A stretch of DNA of 34,262 nucleotides. It comes from Bacteroidales bacterium UBA1714. Lineage in GTDB: Bacteria > Bacteroidota > Bacteroidia > Bacteroidales > Paludibacteraceae. This document shows positions 8,066-15,750 of the stretch, one piece after another (position 1 is the stretch's first letter; the number at the start of each line of letters is the position of its first letter). The position numbers were made by a program, and so were the translations under genes. A model generated the notes under the pieces. It was not told where the DNA came from. It made no database searches and was given only the letters and a program-made list of their open reading frames with translations. Location of the stretch: contig DCIY01000009.1 of NCBI GenBank assembly GCA_002317295.1, forward strand, positions 1 through 34,262, written 5' to 3'.

Positions 8066-8069
8066 GCTC

Positions 8070-8714
8070 TTATGCCTCCACCACCTGATCAAATAACGCA
8101 ATCACATGCGCCAGTTGCTGCTCTCGTGTCATTTGAGAATTATCCACCACGATGGCATCCTCAGCCTGACGCAAAGGAGATTCCTGACGATGAGTATCCC
8201 GATAATCGCGATCATTCACATCGGCCAACACATCAGCCATCACCGGATGCTCACCCTTTGCTGCCAATTCGTCAAACCGACGCTGGGCACGAACTTCAGG
8301 CGCAGCAGTCAAAAACAATTTGAGTTCTGCTTGCGGAAAAACCACCGTACCAATATCTCTTCCGTCCATCACAATCCCTTTGGCTATTCCCATAGCCTGC
8401 TGCTCACGCACCAGAAAAGCACGCACTTCACGAATGGTCGAAATCTGCGAAGCCTGATTCCCCACCTCCAGGGTGCGTATCTGCCCTTCCACATCCTCAC
8501 CATTGACACAGACGTGATGATGACGAAAATCCACTTGGATATGCTCAATCGCCTGCAAAGGTTCCTCGCCCGTTTTCAGACAATACCACGCCACAGCACG
8601 ATACATGGCTCCGGTATCAATATAATTATAACCTGCATATTGGGCCAACTGCTTGGCAATGGTCGATTTGCCACAGGACGAATAACCGTCAATGGCCACG
8701 ATAATCTTCTTCAT
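8070..8714 (-). CDS. cmk: (d)CMP kinase
   Basis: A 214-residue cytidylate kinase that phosphorylates CMP and dCMP from ATP. The P-loop is DGYSSCGKST at residues 9-18. YIDTGAMYRA (about 31-40) and the substrate block VMDGRDIGTVVFP (about 113-125) are typical, as is RDYRDTHR near 171-178 for the lid and base-binding region. Length is normal. It starts 2 bp after the porQ stop and ends 4 bp before ispH, so translation is likely coupled across the three genes. Confidence 0.96.
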   Translation of the reverse strand: MKKIIVAIDGYSSCGKSTIAKQLAQYAGYNYIDTGAMYRAVAWYCLKTGEEPLQAIEHIQVDFRHHHVCVNGEDVEGQIRTLEVGNQASQISTIREVRAFLVREQQAMGIAKGIVMDGRDIGTVVFPQAELKLFLTAAPEVRAQRRFDELAAKGEHPVMADVLADVNDRDYRDTHRQESPLRQAEDAIVVDNSQMTREQQLAHVIALFDQVVEA

Positions 8715-8716
8715 AT

Positions 8717-9805
8717 TTATTTCATCATGGAATTTATATCCAAAGTCACGGAGGCTTGGTAGGTAAAAGTCGATTTGGTATACTGACTCATCGCAAAACC
8801 TACACGCACCTGCTTGATTTTTAAACCGCCACCCAATGCAAATCCTGCCAGCGAACGCTGGTCTGCCAACTGCATCTCCGCACGACGACGATGATTGTAA
8901 CTCAATGTCAAATAAAAACTCTCACTCTTGGGAACAATATCCACGGCAAAAATGGTATGACGAAACATCATATCATACCATGTCACCTCCTTGATATCAT
9001 CCGATGCAATATTGGACAACTGATAATTCAAATTCCACGTTTGCAGGTTATGCACCGTCATATTCAGTCGAATGGGCGCGTGCTTGAAACGATAGGCCAA
9101 ACCCAATTCCAGATTCAACGGCAACGATTCACGAGTTTGGCCTCCCTCCTGACTGTAAAAACTCTTTAACTGCCAACCCATATTCCGAAGAGTCAAACCC
9201 ATTTGAAAGGTCGAATCCTTCGTTTGAAAATGTCCGCCCACATCGGCACCCAATGCAAAAGCGTTGTACACTTCATATATGGAATAAATAGGCTTCAGAC
9301 TCACACCCACCGTAAACAGCGGACCCAACTGACGGGCATACATCAAATCCACCAATATATCATGTGCGGAAAATGAACCTCCTATCAGATTGCCATCCAC
9401 ATCGGCGTACTGCATGGAACCATAGTTCAGATAATGAATACCCGCTGCAAAATAGTTGGGCTTATCCACTTCCCCCTCATGCGCCCGTTCCAGAGACGAA
9501 CGCCCGAAATTATGACCATAAATCACACTTCCAAACATCGTTCCTTCAAAATAATAGGCATAGTTCAACTGCAATACCTTATCCGTGGAGGCACATAGCA
9601 GAGCAGGATTCATCATCGCCATACTGATATCGCCATCCTGAATGGCCACATTATCACCTCCCAAAGCATTTAATCGGGCAGAATAGGGCAGACTCATAAA
9701 ATGATAAACACTGCTTCCCGCCCCTTTGATTTGAGCGCATACAGGAAGGATATTCATAGACACTATGAAAATCCAAATCATCCTATATAACGACTTTTTG
9801 CTCAT
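8717..9805 (-). CDS. porQ: Type IX secretion system protein PorQ
   Basis: A 362-residue outer-membrane beta-barrel protein. ATG 9805 gives an N-terminal signal peptide (about residues 1-25, ending in PVCA before QIKGAGSS). The opening GSSVYHFMSLPYSARLNALGG and MAMMNPALL are characteristic of PorQ/FadL-like type IX components. PorQ is linked to attachment of T9SS cargo at the cell surface in Porphyromonas. The order porQ-cmk-ispH-pfkA is one I recognise from Bacteroidales chromosomes. Its promoter lies at 9815-9846 and is interleaved with that of frdC. Confidence 0.88.
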   Translation of the reverse strand: MSKKSLYRMIWIFIVSMNILPVCAQIKGAGSSVYHFMSLPYSARLNALGGDNVAIQDGDISMAMMNPALLCASTDKVLQLNYAYYFEGTMFGSVIYGHNFGRSSLERAHEGEVDKPNYFAAGIHYLNYGSMQYADVDGNLIGGSFSAHDILVDLMYARQLGPLFTVGVSLKPIYSIYEVYNAFALGADVGGHFQTKDSTFQMGLTLRNMGWQLKSFYSQEGGQTRESLPLNLELGLAYRFKHAPIRLNMTVHNLQTWNLNYQLSNIASDDIKEVTWYDMMFRHTIFAVDIVPKSESFYLTLSYNHRRRAEMQLADQRSLAGFALGGGLKIKQVRVGFAMSQYTKSTFTYQASVTLDINSMMK

Positions 9806-9814
9806 AAAATCGTG

Positions 9815-9862
9815 CAAAATTACGAAAATAATTGCACATATGCAAATTTTTTTGTACCTTTG
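9815..9862. promoter_or_regulatory. Interleaved divergent promoters of porQ (-) and frdC (+)
   Basis: Minus promoter: -33 TTTG read from 9846 to 9843, 20-bp spacer, -7 TAATTTTG read from 9822 to 9815. Plus promoter: -33 ATTG at 9831-9834, 20-bp spacer, -7 TACCTTTG at 9855-9862. The two -7 elements are exactly 32 bp apart and each -33 box lies within the other promoter's spacer, so two polymerases cannot bind at once. The same geometry recurs at 15684-15731 and 17386-17433. Confidence 0.82.
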
Positions 9863-9922
9863 CACGCAAATTAAGGAAATCCTATAAATTATTAACAATA
9901 AAATAAATTTTCAATCAAAACT

Positions 9923-10630
9923 ATGTGGTTAAAAGATTCTTCCATTGGCCGTAAGTTCATCATGAGCATTACTGGCTTATTTTTGGTTCTCTTCCTTTTG
10001 TTCCACGGTTCGATGAACATCTGCCTGGTGGTGGATGATCTCTTCGGAACCCAGGGATACAACTGGATTTGCGAAATGTTAGGTGCTAACTGGTATGCCA
10101 TCGCCGGAACATTGGTATTGGCATTGGGTGTCCTCGTACACTTCCTGTACGCCTTCTACCTCACTTTCCAAAATCGTCGTGCACGCGGAAACAGCCGCTA
10201 TGCCGTCGAGACTTGCCCGGAGGGTGTGGAGTGGCAGTCCAAGAACATGCTGGTTCTCGGTATTATCGTTATTTTGGGTTTGTGCCTGCACTTGTACAAC
10301 ATGTGGTTCAAGATGCAGTTTGCAGAGTTGACCGGTATTGCTACTTCCGTGTTTAATCCTCAAGATGGTAGCGCGATTGTGAAATACCTGTTCACCAACG
10401 GATGGTGCGGTATCATCTACTGTCTGGCTTACATCGTATGGTTATGCGCACTGTGGTTCCACCTCAGTCATGGCGTATGGTCCGCTCTTCAGACACTCGG
10501 TTGGAGCAACCTCATCTGGTTAAAACGAATCAAAGTCATTGGCACCATCTTTGCTACCCTGGCTGTGGGTTTGTTTATGATTGTTGTATTATACTTCCTT
10601 GGAGTCAACATCGGCATGTTGGCCGCTTAA
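9923..10630 (+). CDS. frdC: Succinate dehydrogenase/fumarate reductase cytochrome b subunit
   Basis: A 235-residue integral membrane subunit of the B-type (Wolinella/Bacillus-like) complex that carries haem b and exchanges electrons with menaquinone. Five hydrophobic segments are visible at about residues 14-36, 56-80, 108-128, 155-180 and 205-230. Candidate haem-ligand histidines lie in LLFHGSMN (H28), VHFLYAF, LCLHLYNMW and WFHLSHG. In Bacteroides the complex runs as a fumarate reductase ending anaerobic electron transport and supplying succinate and propionate. First gene of the C-A-B operon, with its own promoter at 9831-9862 and a leader of about 54 nt. Confidence 0.94.
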   Translation: MWLKDSSIGRKFIMSITGLFLVLFLLFHGSMNICLVVDDLFGTQGYNWICEMLGANWYAIAGTLVLALGVLVHFLYAFYLTFQNRRARGNSRYAVETCPEGVEWQSKNMLVLGIIVILGLCLHLYNMWFKMQFAELTGIATSVFNPQDGSAIVKYLFTNGWCGIIYCLAYIVWLCALWFHLSHGVWSALQTLGWSNLIWLKRIKVIGTIFATLAVGLFMIVVLYFLGVNIGMLAA

Positions 10631-10665
10631 TGGTAAATGGTAAATCGTCAAATAGTCAATACAAT
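10631..10665 (+). repeat. Heptamer-built spacer between frdC and frdA
   Basis: The intercistronic gap reads as five 7-bp units: TGGTAAA twice, then TCGTCAA, ATAGTCA and ATACAAT. One extra t precedes the frdA start codon. Only the first two units are identical; the later units share a loose T/A-rich pattern. A similar 7-bp period fills the frdA-frdB gap and the gap after 18895. Confidence 0.5.
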
Positions 10666-10666
10666 T

Positions 10667-12652
10667 ATGGCAACTATTCAAGATACAAAAATAATCACGC
10701 CTGAAATGGCGAAGATTCCTGCAGGTCCTTTGGCTGAAAAGTGGACCAATTATAAGGATCATCAGAAATTGGTGAACCCGGCTAACAAGCGTCGTTTGGA
10801 TATTATCGTGGTGGGTACCGGTTTGGCAGGTGCCAGCGCTGCCGCCACCTTGGCAGAACTGGGATTTAATGTCCTCAACTTCTGTATCCAGGACAGCCCC
10901 CGTCGTGCACACTCTATTGCAGCACAGGGCGGTATCAACGCAGCCAAAAACTATCAAAACGATGGCGACAGCATTTATCGTTTATACTACGATACCATCA
11001 AGGGTGGTGACTACCGTGCTCGCGAAGCCAATGTATACCGTTTGGCAGAAGTGAGCAACAATATCATTGACCAATGCGTGGCACAAGGTGTTCCTTTTGC
11101 CCGTGAATATGGAGGACTGCTGGACAACCGTTCCTTCGGTGGAGCCCAGGTCAGCCGTACATTCTATGCCAAGGGACAAACCGGTCAACAACTGTTATTG
11201 GGTGCCTACTCTGCCCTCTGCCGCCAAATCGGTAAAGGCAAGGTCAAAATGTACAATCGTCACGAGATGCTGGATATCGTGATGATCAAGGACGAAAACG
11301 GTGAAGCTCGTGCACGAGGTATTATCGCCCGCAACCTGGTAACCGGTCGCATTGAGCGTTACTTCGCTCACGCCGTGGTGATTGCCAGCGGTGGTTATGG
11401 CAACACCTTCTTCCTCAGCACCAACGCCATGGCAAGTAACGGTTCTGCTGCCATGCAGATGTACCGTCATGGTGCCTATTTTGCCAATCCCTGCTACGCC
11501 CAGATTCACCCCACCTGCATTCCTAAACATGGGGACTTCCAAAGTAAGTTAACCCTGATGTCCGAATCCCTTCGTAACGATGGACGTATCTGGGTACCTA
11601 AAAAACTCGAAGATGCCAAACGCCTGCAAGCCGGTGAAATCAAAGGTCGTGATATTCCCGAAGAGGATCGTGACTACTACTTGGAGCGTCGTTATCCGGC
11701 CTTCGGAAACCTCGTTCCGCGTGATGTGGCATCTCGCGCTGCCAAAGAGCGTTGCGACAAGGGCTATGGTGTCAACAACACCGGTTTGGCCGTATTCCTG
11801 GATTTCTCCGACGCTATCCAACGCCTGGGTAAAGATGTCGTAGCACAGAAATATGGTAACCTGTTCCAAATGTATGAGAAGATTACCGACGAGAACCCTT
11901 ACGAGAACCCCATGATGATCTTCCCCGCCATTCACTATACCATGGGTGGTATATGGGTTGACTACGAACTGCAAACCAGCGTCAAGGGTCTGTTCTGTAT
12001 CGGTGAAGCCAACTTCTCCGACCACGGAGCCAACCGTCTGGGCGCATCAGCCCTGATGCAGGGTCTGGCAGATGGTTACTTCGTATTGCCTTACACCATT
12101 CAAAACTATCTGAGCGACCAGATTGGCGTTCCTCGTATGTCCACCGACCTGCCTGAGTTTGCTGAGGCTGAAAAGAAAGTAGAAGATAAGATTCAACGCC
12201 TGATGGCTATCCAGGGTAAACGCTCGGTGGATTCCATTCACAAGGAACTGGGTCTCATTATGTGGGACTTTGTGGGTATGGGTCGTACCGCAGAGAGCCT
12301 CAAAGAAGCCATTGCCAAGATTGATGCCATCAAAAAAGAGTTCTGGAGCAATGTATACATCCCCGGCGAGGCCAACAGCCTGAACAACGAACTGGAAAAA
12401 GCCCTGCGTCTGAGCGACTTTATTGAAATCGGTCGTTTGATGGCCGTCGATGCCCTCCATCGTGAAGAGAGCTGCGGTGGTCACTTCCGTGAGGAATACC
12501 AGACGGAAGAAGGCGAAGCGCTGCGTCAGGATGATAAGTTCGCTTATGTAGGTTGCTGGAAATATACCGGCGAAGACAGCGAACCCGAACTGATTAAAGA
12601 ACCTCTGGAATATGAGTTCACGGAACGCAAAATGCGTAACTATAAGGCATAG
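10667..12652 (+). CDS. frdA: Succinate dehydrogenase/fumarate reductase flavoprotein subunit
   Basis: A 661-residue catalytic subunit that interconverts fumarate and succinate. ATG 10667 is used because the upstream in-frame ATG lies in the repetitive spacer. The FAD-binding Rossmann motif is VVGTGLAGASAAATLAEL (about residues 49-66). The PRRAHSIAAQGGINAA block contains the histidine expected to hold FAD covalently. HPTCIPKHGDF (near 280) and HGANRLGASALMQG near 454 are active-site and FAD-capping blocks. Length is typical of the B-type flavoprotein. It is followed by frdB after a 26-bp spacer of three heptamers. Confidence 0.95.
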   Translation: MATIQDTKIITPEMAKIPAGPLAEKWTNYKDHQKLVNPANKRRLDIIVVGTGLAGASAAATLAELGFNVLNFCIQDSPRRAHSIAAQGGINAAKNYQNDGDSIYRLYYDTIKGGDYRAREANVYRLAEVSNNIIDQCVAQGVPFAREYGGLLDNRSFGGAQVSRTFYAKGQTGQQLLLGAYSALCRQIGKGKVKMYNRHEMLDIVMIKDENGEARARGIIARNLVTGRIERYFAHAVVIASGGYGNTFFLSTNAMASNGSAAMQMYRHGAYFANPCYAQIHPTCIPKHGDFQSKLTLMSESLRNDGRIWVPKKLEDAKRLQAGEIKGRDIPEEDRDYYLERRYPAFGNLVPRDVASRAAKERCDKGYGVNNTGLAVFLDFSDAIQRLGKDVVAQKYGNLFQMYEKITDENPYENPMMIFPAIHYTMGGIWVDYELQTSVKGLFCIGEANFSDHGANRLGASALMQGLADGYFVLPYTIQNYLSDQIGVPRMSTDLPEFAEAEKKVEDKIQRLMAIQGKRSVDSIHKELGLIMWDFVGMGRTAESLKEAIAKIDAIKKEFWSNVYIPGEANSLNNELEKALRLSDFIEIGRLMAVDALHREESCGGHFREEYQTEEGEALRQDDKFAYVGCWKYTGEDSEPELIKEPLEYEFTERKMRNYKA

Positions 12653-12673
12653 TTTAAAGTTTAAAGTTTAAAG
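12653..12673 (+). repeat. Three tandem TTTAAAG heptamers between frdA and frdB
   Basis: Perfect tandem repeats at 12653-12659, 12660-12666 and 12667-12673. They begin immediately after the frdA stop codon and fill most of the gap to frdB. Each unit contains TTTAAA, a perfect palindrome. Confidence 0.9.
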
Positions 12674-12678
12674 TTATT

Positions 12679-13434
12679 ATGGATAGCTATATCAATATTA
12701 AAGTTCGCGTTTGGCGTCAGGCCGGACCGAAAGTAGCAGGTCATTTTGAAACCTACGAACTCAATCATATCTTCCAAGGAGCTTCCTTCCTGGAAATGAT
12801 TGATATCCTCAATGAACAACTCATTGCTGAGCATAAAGATCCTATCGCCTTCGATCACGATTGCCGTGAAGGTATTTGCGGTATGTGCTCCATGTATGTC
12901 AATGGTCACCCTCACGGACCAGACAGTGCCATCACGACCTGCCAGCTCCACATGCGCCACTTCCACGATGGGGAAACGATTACCGTAGAACCCTGGCGCA
13001 GCCGCGCATTCCCTGTTATCAAGGACCTGATGGTAGACCGTCAGGCTTATGACAGAATCATGCAAGCCGGTGGTTTCGTCAGCGTCAACACCGGTGGCGT
13101 ACCGGACGCAAATGCCATCGCCATTCCCAAACCCGTAGCAGACGAAGCCATGGATGCGGCTTCCTGCATCGGTTGCGGTGCTTGCGCTGCTGCCTGCAAA
13201 AATGGTTCTGCCATGCTGTTCGTCAGCGCCAAGGTAAGCCAGTTGGCCCTTCTGCCACAAGGTAAGATTGAGGCGGCTAAGCGTGCCAAAGCCATGGTGG
13301 CTAAAATGGACGAACTGGGATTTGGTAACTGCACCAATACCGGTGCCTGCGCAGCAGAGTGCCCCAAATCGGTCAGCCTGGCCAATATTGCCCGCCTGAA
13401 TCGCGAGTATCTTTGCGCTAAGTTCAAAGACTAA
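12679..13434 (+). CDS. frdB: Succinate dehydrogenase/fumarate reductase iron-sulfur subunit
   Basis: A 251-residue electron-transfer subunit linking the flavin to haem b. The 2Fe-2S ligands are in DHDCREGICGMCSMYVNG (about residues 55-72), with a fourth Cys in ITTCQLH near 84. Two cysteine clusters, SCIGCGACAAACKNGS (about 160-175) and NTGACAAECPKSVS (about 220-233), bind the 4Fe-4S and 3Fe-4S centres. The second cluster has the alanine-rich sequence common in Bacteroidetes. Last gene of frdCAB, followed at once by a strong terminator. Confidence 0.95.
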   Translation: MDSYINIKVRVWRQAGPKVAGHFETYELNHIFQGASFLEMIDILNEQLIAEHKDPIAFDHDCREGICGMCSMYVNGHPHGPDSAITTCQLHMRHFHDGETITVEPWRSRAFPVIKDLMVDRQAYDRIMQAGGFVSVNTGGVPDANAIAIPKPVADEAMDAASCIGCGACAAACKNGSAMLFVSAKVSQLALLPQGKIEAAKRAKAMVAKMDELGFGNCTNTGACAAECPKSVSLANIARLNREYLCAKFKD

Positions 13435-13441
13435 ACCCATG

Positions 13442-13483
13442 CAAGAGCAAGTCCCTGCGACAGGGTCTTGCTCTTGTTTTTTT
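13442..13483 (+). terminator. Intrinsic terminator of the frdCAB operon
   Basis: caagagcaag (13442-13451) pairs with cttgctcttg (13467-13476), and an inner stem ccctg/caggg (13453-13457 with 13461-13465) continues it around a cga loop. The 15-bp composite stem with one t-t mismatch is followed directly by seven T (13477-13483). Confidence 0.93.
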
Positions 13484-13519
13484 ATACACACAACACAACA
13501 ACAAAAACAACACACAACC

Positions 13520-15250
13520 ATGCGAAAGACATTTATTCTTTTGTCCTTACTGCTTTGCCTTGGACTGCAAGCGGAGACAATTATTCGAGTTTCACAAATT
13601 GGTTATTTACCCAACGCCAAAAAAGTAGCCGTTATCATGCGCGGCGACAGCGCCAACTGGAGTTATGAACGCTACGATTTCTCCGACATGAAAGAGGAAG
13701 GTTGGCATACACTGACCATTGATGGCGTAACGTCCGATTCATTCTTAATCTCCAGCCACGTTTTTGATGGTTTGGCAGATTTTCCTTTGGAATATATGCG
13801 TCAACAACGTTGCGGTTGGAATGCCTACCTGGGCGACAGCTGCCACGTACACGATGGCTATATCAGTTACCACCCGGATGAGTCCAAAAACGGTCAGTAT
13901 CTGGATGCCCGCGGCGGATGGCATGATGCCAGCGACTGCTTACAGTATGTCACCACTACCGCCAACGCCATCTACCAAATGATGCTTGCCTATGAGCGTT
14001 ATCCCGAACAGTTTGGAGATGAGTGGAGCACCAATGGCGAAAAGGGTGCCAATGGCATACCTGATATCGTAGATGAGATTCGTTGGGGCCTGGATTGGAT
14101 GGATCGCCTCAATCCCGCTCCCGGAGAGTTCTACAACCAGTTAGCCGATGACCGTGACCACAAAGGAATGCATTTCCCCAAAAACGATATTGCCGATTAT
14201 GGTTGGGGACCCAATAACGGACGTCCACTGTATTTCGTATCCGGCAAACCGCAACAACGAGGCAAATTTATGAACATCTCTACCGGTAAGGCCTCCATCG
14301 TGGGCAAATATGCCTCCGATTTTGCCTTGGGTAGTAAGATTTTGGCTCCGTTCTATCCCGAACTGGCCCAACGCATCGGTAAAAAAGCATTGGACGCCTA
14401 CATGCAAGGTGTACTCTATCCCGGATTCAGCCAAACAGCCAGCGTGGTGAGTCCTTATATCTATGAGGAAACCAACTGGGTGGACGATATGGAACTGGGA
14501 GCCTATGAGATGTGGCGCCAAACGGGTAAGAGTAAGTATCTCAAAGAGGCTGCTGAGTATGGCCGCCAGGAAAAAACCACCCCATGGATGGGTGTGGACA
14601 CCGCACGCCATTATGAGTGGTATCCGTTTATGAACATCGGTCACTACCGCCTGGCAATGGATGGCGACAAGAAAGTGCGTGCTGAGTTTATTGAATACCT
14701 GCGTATGGGTATCGATTCCGTTTACCAACGCGCCATCCATGGTGCACCGGTACACCAGGGATTCCTCTATGGTATTCCGTCCATCTGGTGCTCCAACAAC
14801 CTCACCACCGCCATGCTCACCCAATGTATCGTATACCGTCAACTCACCGGCGACGAAACCTATATCTACATGGAGTCTGCCCTGCGCGACTGGCTGCTGG
14901 GTTGCAACCCTTGGGGTGTATGTATGATTGTCGAATTGCCGGGAGCAACCAACTACCCGCTGCAACCGCACTCCTACAAGATTATTGTGGAAAATGGAAA
15001 TACCACCGGAGGTCTGGTAGACGGCCCTGTGTATAGCGCCATCTTCAACTCTCTGAAAGGTGTCAACCTCGAAGGTATGGAAGGCGTGAACCCCAAAGGC
15101 GAAGGTTTGAACTATATGCGCTATCAGCCTACCGTGATGGTTTATCACGATTGCCTGCACGACTATTCCACCAACGAACCAACGATGGATGGTACCGCAT
15201 GCCTGACCTTCCCGTTTGCAGCCTACGCTGACGAGGCAAAAAAGAAATAA
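13520..15250 (+). CDS. Glycoside hydrolase family 9 endoglucanase-like enzyme
   Basis: A 576-residue exported GH9 protein, a family of inverting beta-1,4-glucanases. ATG 13520 gives a signal peptide (MRKTFILLSLLLCLGLQA); an upstream ATG at 13439 would read through the terminator hairpin. An N-terminal Ig-like domain of the CelD type spans about residues 20-105 (IIRVSQIGYLPNAKKVAVI). The catalytic (alpha/alpha)6 barrel follows: GGWHDASD at 132-139 carries the base aspartates and STNEPTMD near 550-557 carries the acid glutamate (E553). LGCNPWGVCMIV is the usual GH9 glycine-rich block. Likely acts on cellulose, mixed-linkage glucan or xyloglucan oligomers in periplasm or at the surface. The CA-rich leader 13485-13519 shows no clear promoter box. 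Confidence 0.9.
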   Translation: MRKTFILLSLLLCLGLQAETIIRVSQIGYLPNAKKVAVIMRGDSANWSYERYDFSDMKEEGWHTLTIDGVTSDSFLISSHVFDGLADFPLEYMRQQRCGWNAYLGDSCHVHDGYISYHPDESKNGQYLDARGGWHDASDCLQYVTTTANAIYQMMLAYERYPEQFGDEWSTNGEKGANGIPDIVDEIRWGLDWMDRLNPAPGEFYNQLADDRDHKGMHFPKNDIADYGWGPNNGRPLYFVSGKPQQRGKFMNISTGKASIVGKYASDFALGSKILAPFYPELAQRIGKKALDAYMQGVLYPGFSQTASVVSPYIYEETNWVDDMELGAYEMWRQTGKSKYLKEAAEYGRQEKTTPWMGVDTARHYEWYPFMNIGHYRLAMDGDKKVRAEFIEYLRMGIDSVYQRAIHGAPVHQGFLYGIPSIWCSNNLTTAMLTQCIVYRQLTGDETYIYMESALRDWLLGCNPWGVCMIVELPGATNYPLQPHSYKIIVENGNTTGGLVDGPVYSAIFNSLKGVNLEGMEGVNPKGEGLNYMRYQPTVMVYHDCLHDYSTNEPTMDGTACLTFPFAAYADEAKKK

Positions 15251-15253
15251 AGA

Positions 15254-15664
15254 CTACAACAAACGCAGGGCGGCATTCTCCTTGCGGGTCATCTCTTCCC
15301 GGGTCTCAGGAGTTTTATCCTCCTGACCGGTAAGATGAAGCACACCATGAATGATGATTCGGTGGAGTTCGTCCAAGAATTCCACCGATTCTTTTTCAGC
15401 ATTGGATAACACCGTCTCCAGGGATATATAGATATCCCCACTCACACACTGAGCCGTGGAATAATCAAACGTAATCACATCCGTATAATAATCGTGCCCC
15501 AAAAATTGACGATTGACTTCCAGAATGCGATCATCCGAACAAAAGATATACGTAATATCGCCTACCGCCAAATGATATTCGGCGGCTACCCGATGTATCC
15601 AACGTTGCACTTTGGAGGTATCCAAATCGGGCATAGACACTTGTTCTGTCACAAATTGAATCAT
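15254..15664 (-). CDS. ybeY: Endoribonuclease YbeY (rRNA maturation factor)
   Basis: A 136-residue YbeY, a zinc-dependent RNase family involved in 16S rRNA 3'-end maturation and ribosome quality control. ATG 15664 is chosen because longer frames run through the promoter. VNRQFLGHDYYTDVITFDYS is the family core (about residues 56-75). The metal site usually reads HGxLHLxGxxH; here it is HGVLHLTGQED, so two histidines are clear and the third is replaced in this window by an acidic residue. Bacteroidetes members often vary at this point, as far as I recall, so activity need not be lost. It converges on the GH9 gene with a 3-bp gap. Confidence 0.9.
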   Translation of the reverse strand: MIQFVTEQVSMPDLDTSKVQRWIHRVAAEYHLAVGDITYIFCSDDRILEVNRQFLGHDYYTDVITFDYSTAQCVSGDIYISLETVLSNAEKESVEFLDELHRIIIHGVLHLTGQEDKTPETREEMTRKENAALRLL

Positions 15665-15683
15665 AATTGTTACGAATAGGTTG

Positions 15684-15731
15684 CAAAAATACACTTTTTT
15701 TTTGATATGTGCAAAAAAAGCAGTACTTTTG
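15684..15731. promoter_or_regulatory. Interleaved divergent promoters of ybeY (-) and the THUMP methyltransferase (+)
   Basis: Minus: -33 TTTG read from 15715 to 15712, 20-bp spacer, -7 TATTTTTG read from 15691 to 15684. Plus: -33 TTTG at 15701-15704, 19-bp spacer, -7 TACTTTTG at 15724-15731. The shared core is TTTGATATGTGCAAA (15701-15715), and the -7 elements are exactly 32 bp apart. Confidence 0.85.
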
Positions 15732-15750
15732 TACCAAAATTTAGAAATCG

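Noticed and set aside
13439..13519. An upstream ATG that would extend the GH9 protein by 27 residues.
   Set aside because: It lies inside the frdCAB terminator stem and would bury the signal peptide.
14141..15160. A 339-codon minus-strand open frame opposite the GH9 gene.
   Set aside because: The plus strand encodes a complete GH9 enzyme with catalytic residues; the antisense frame has no domain or promoter.
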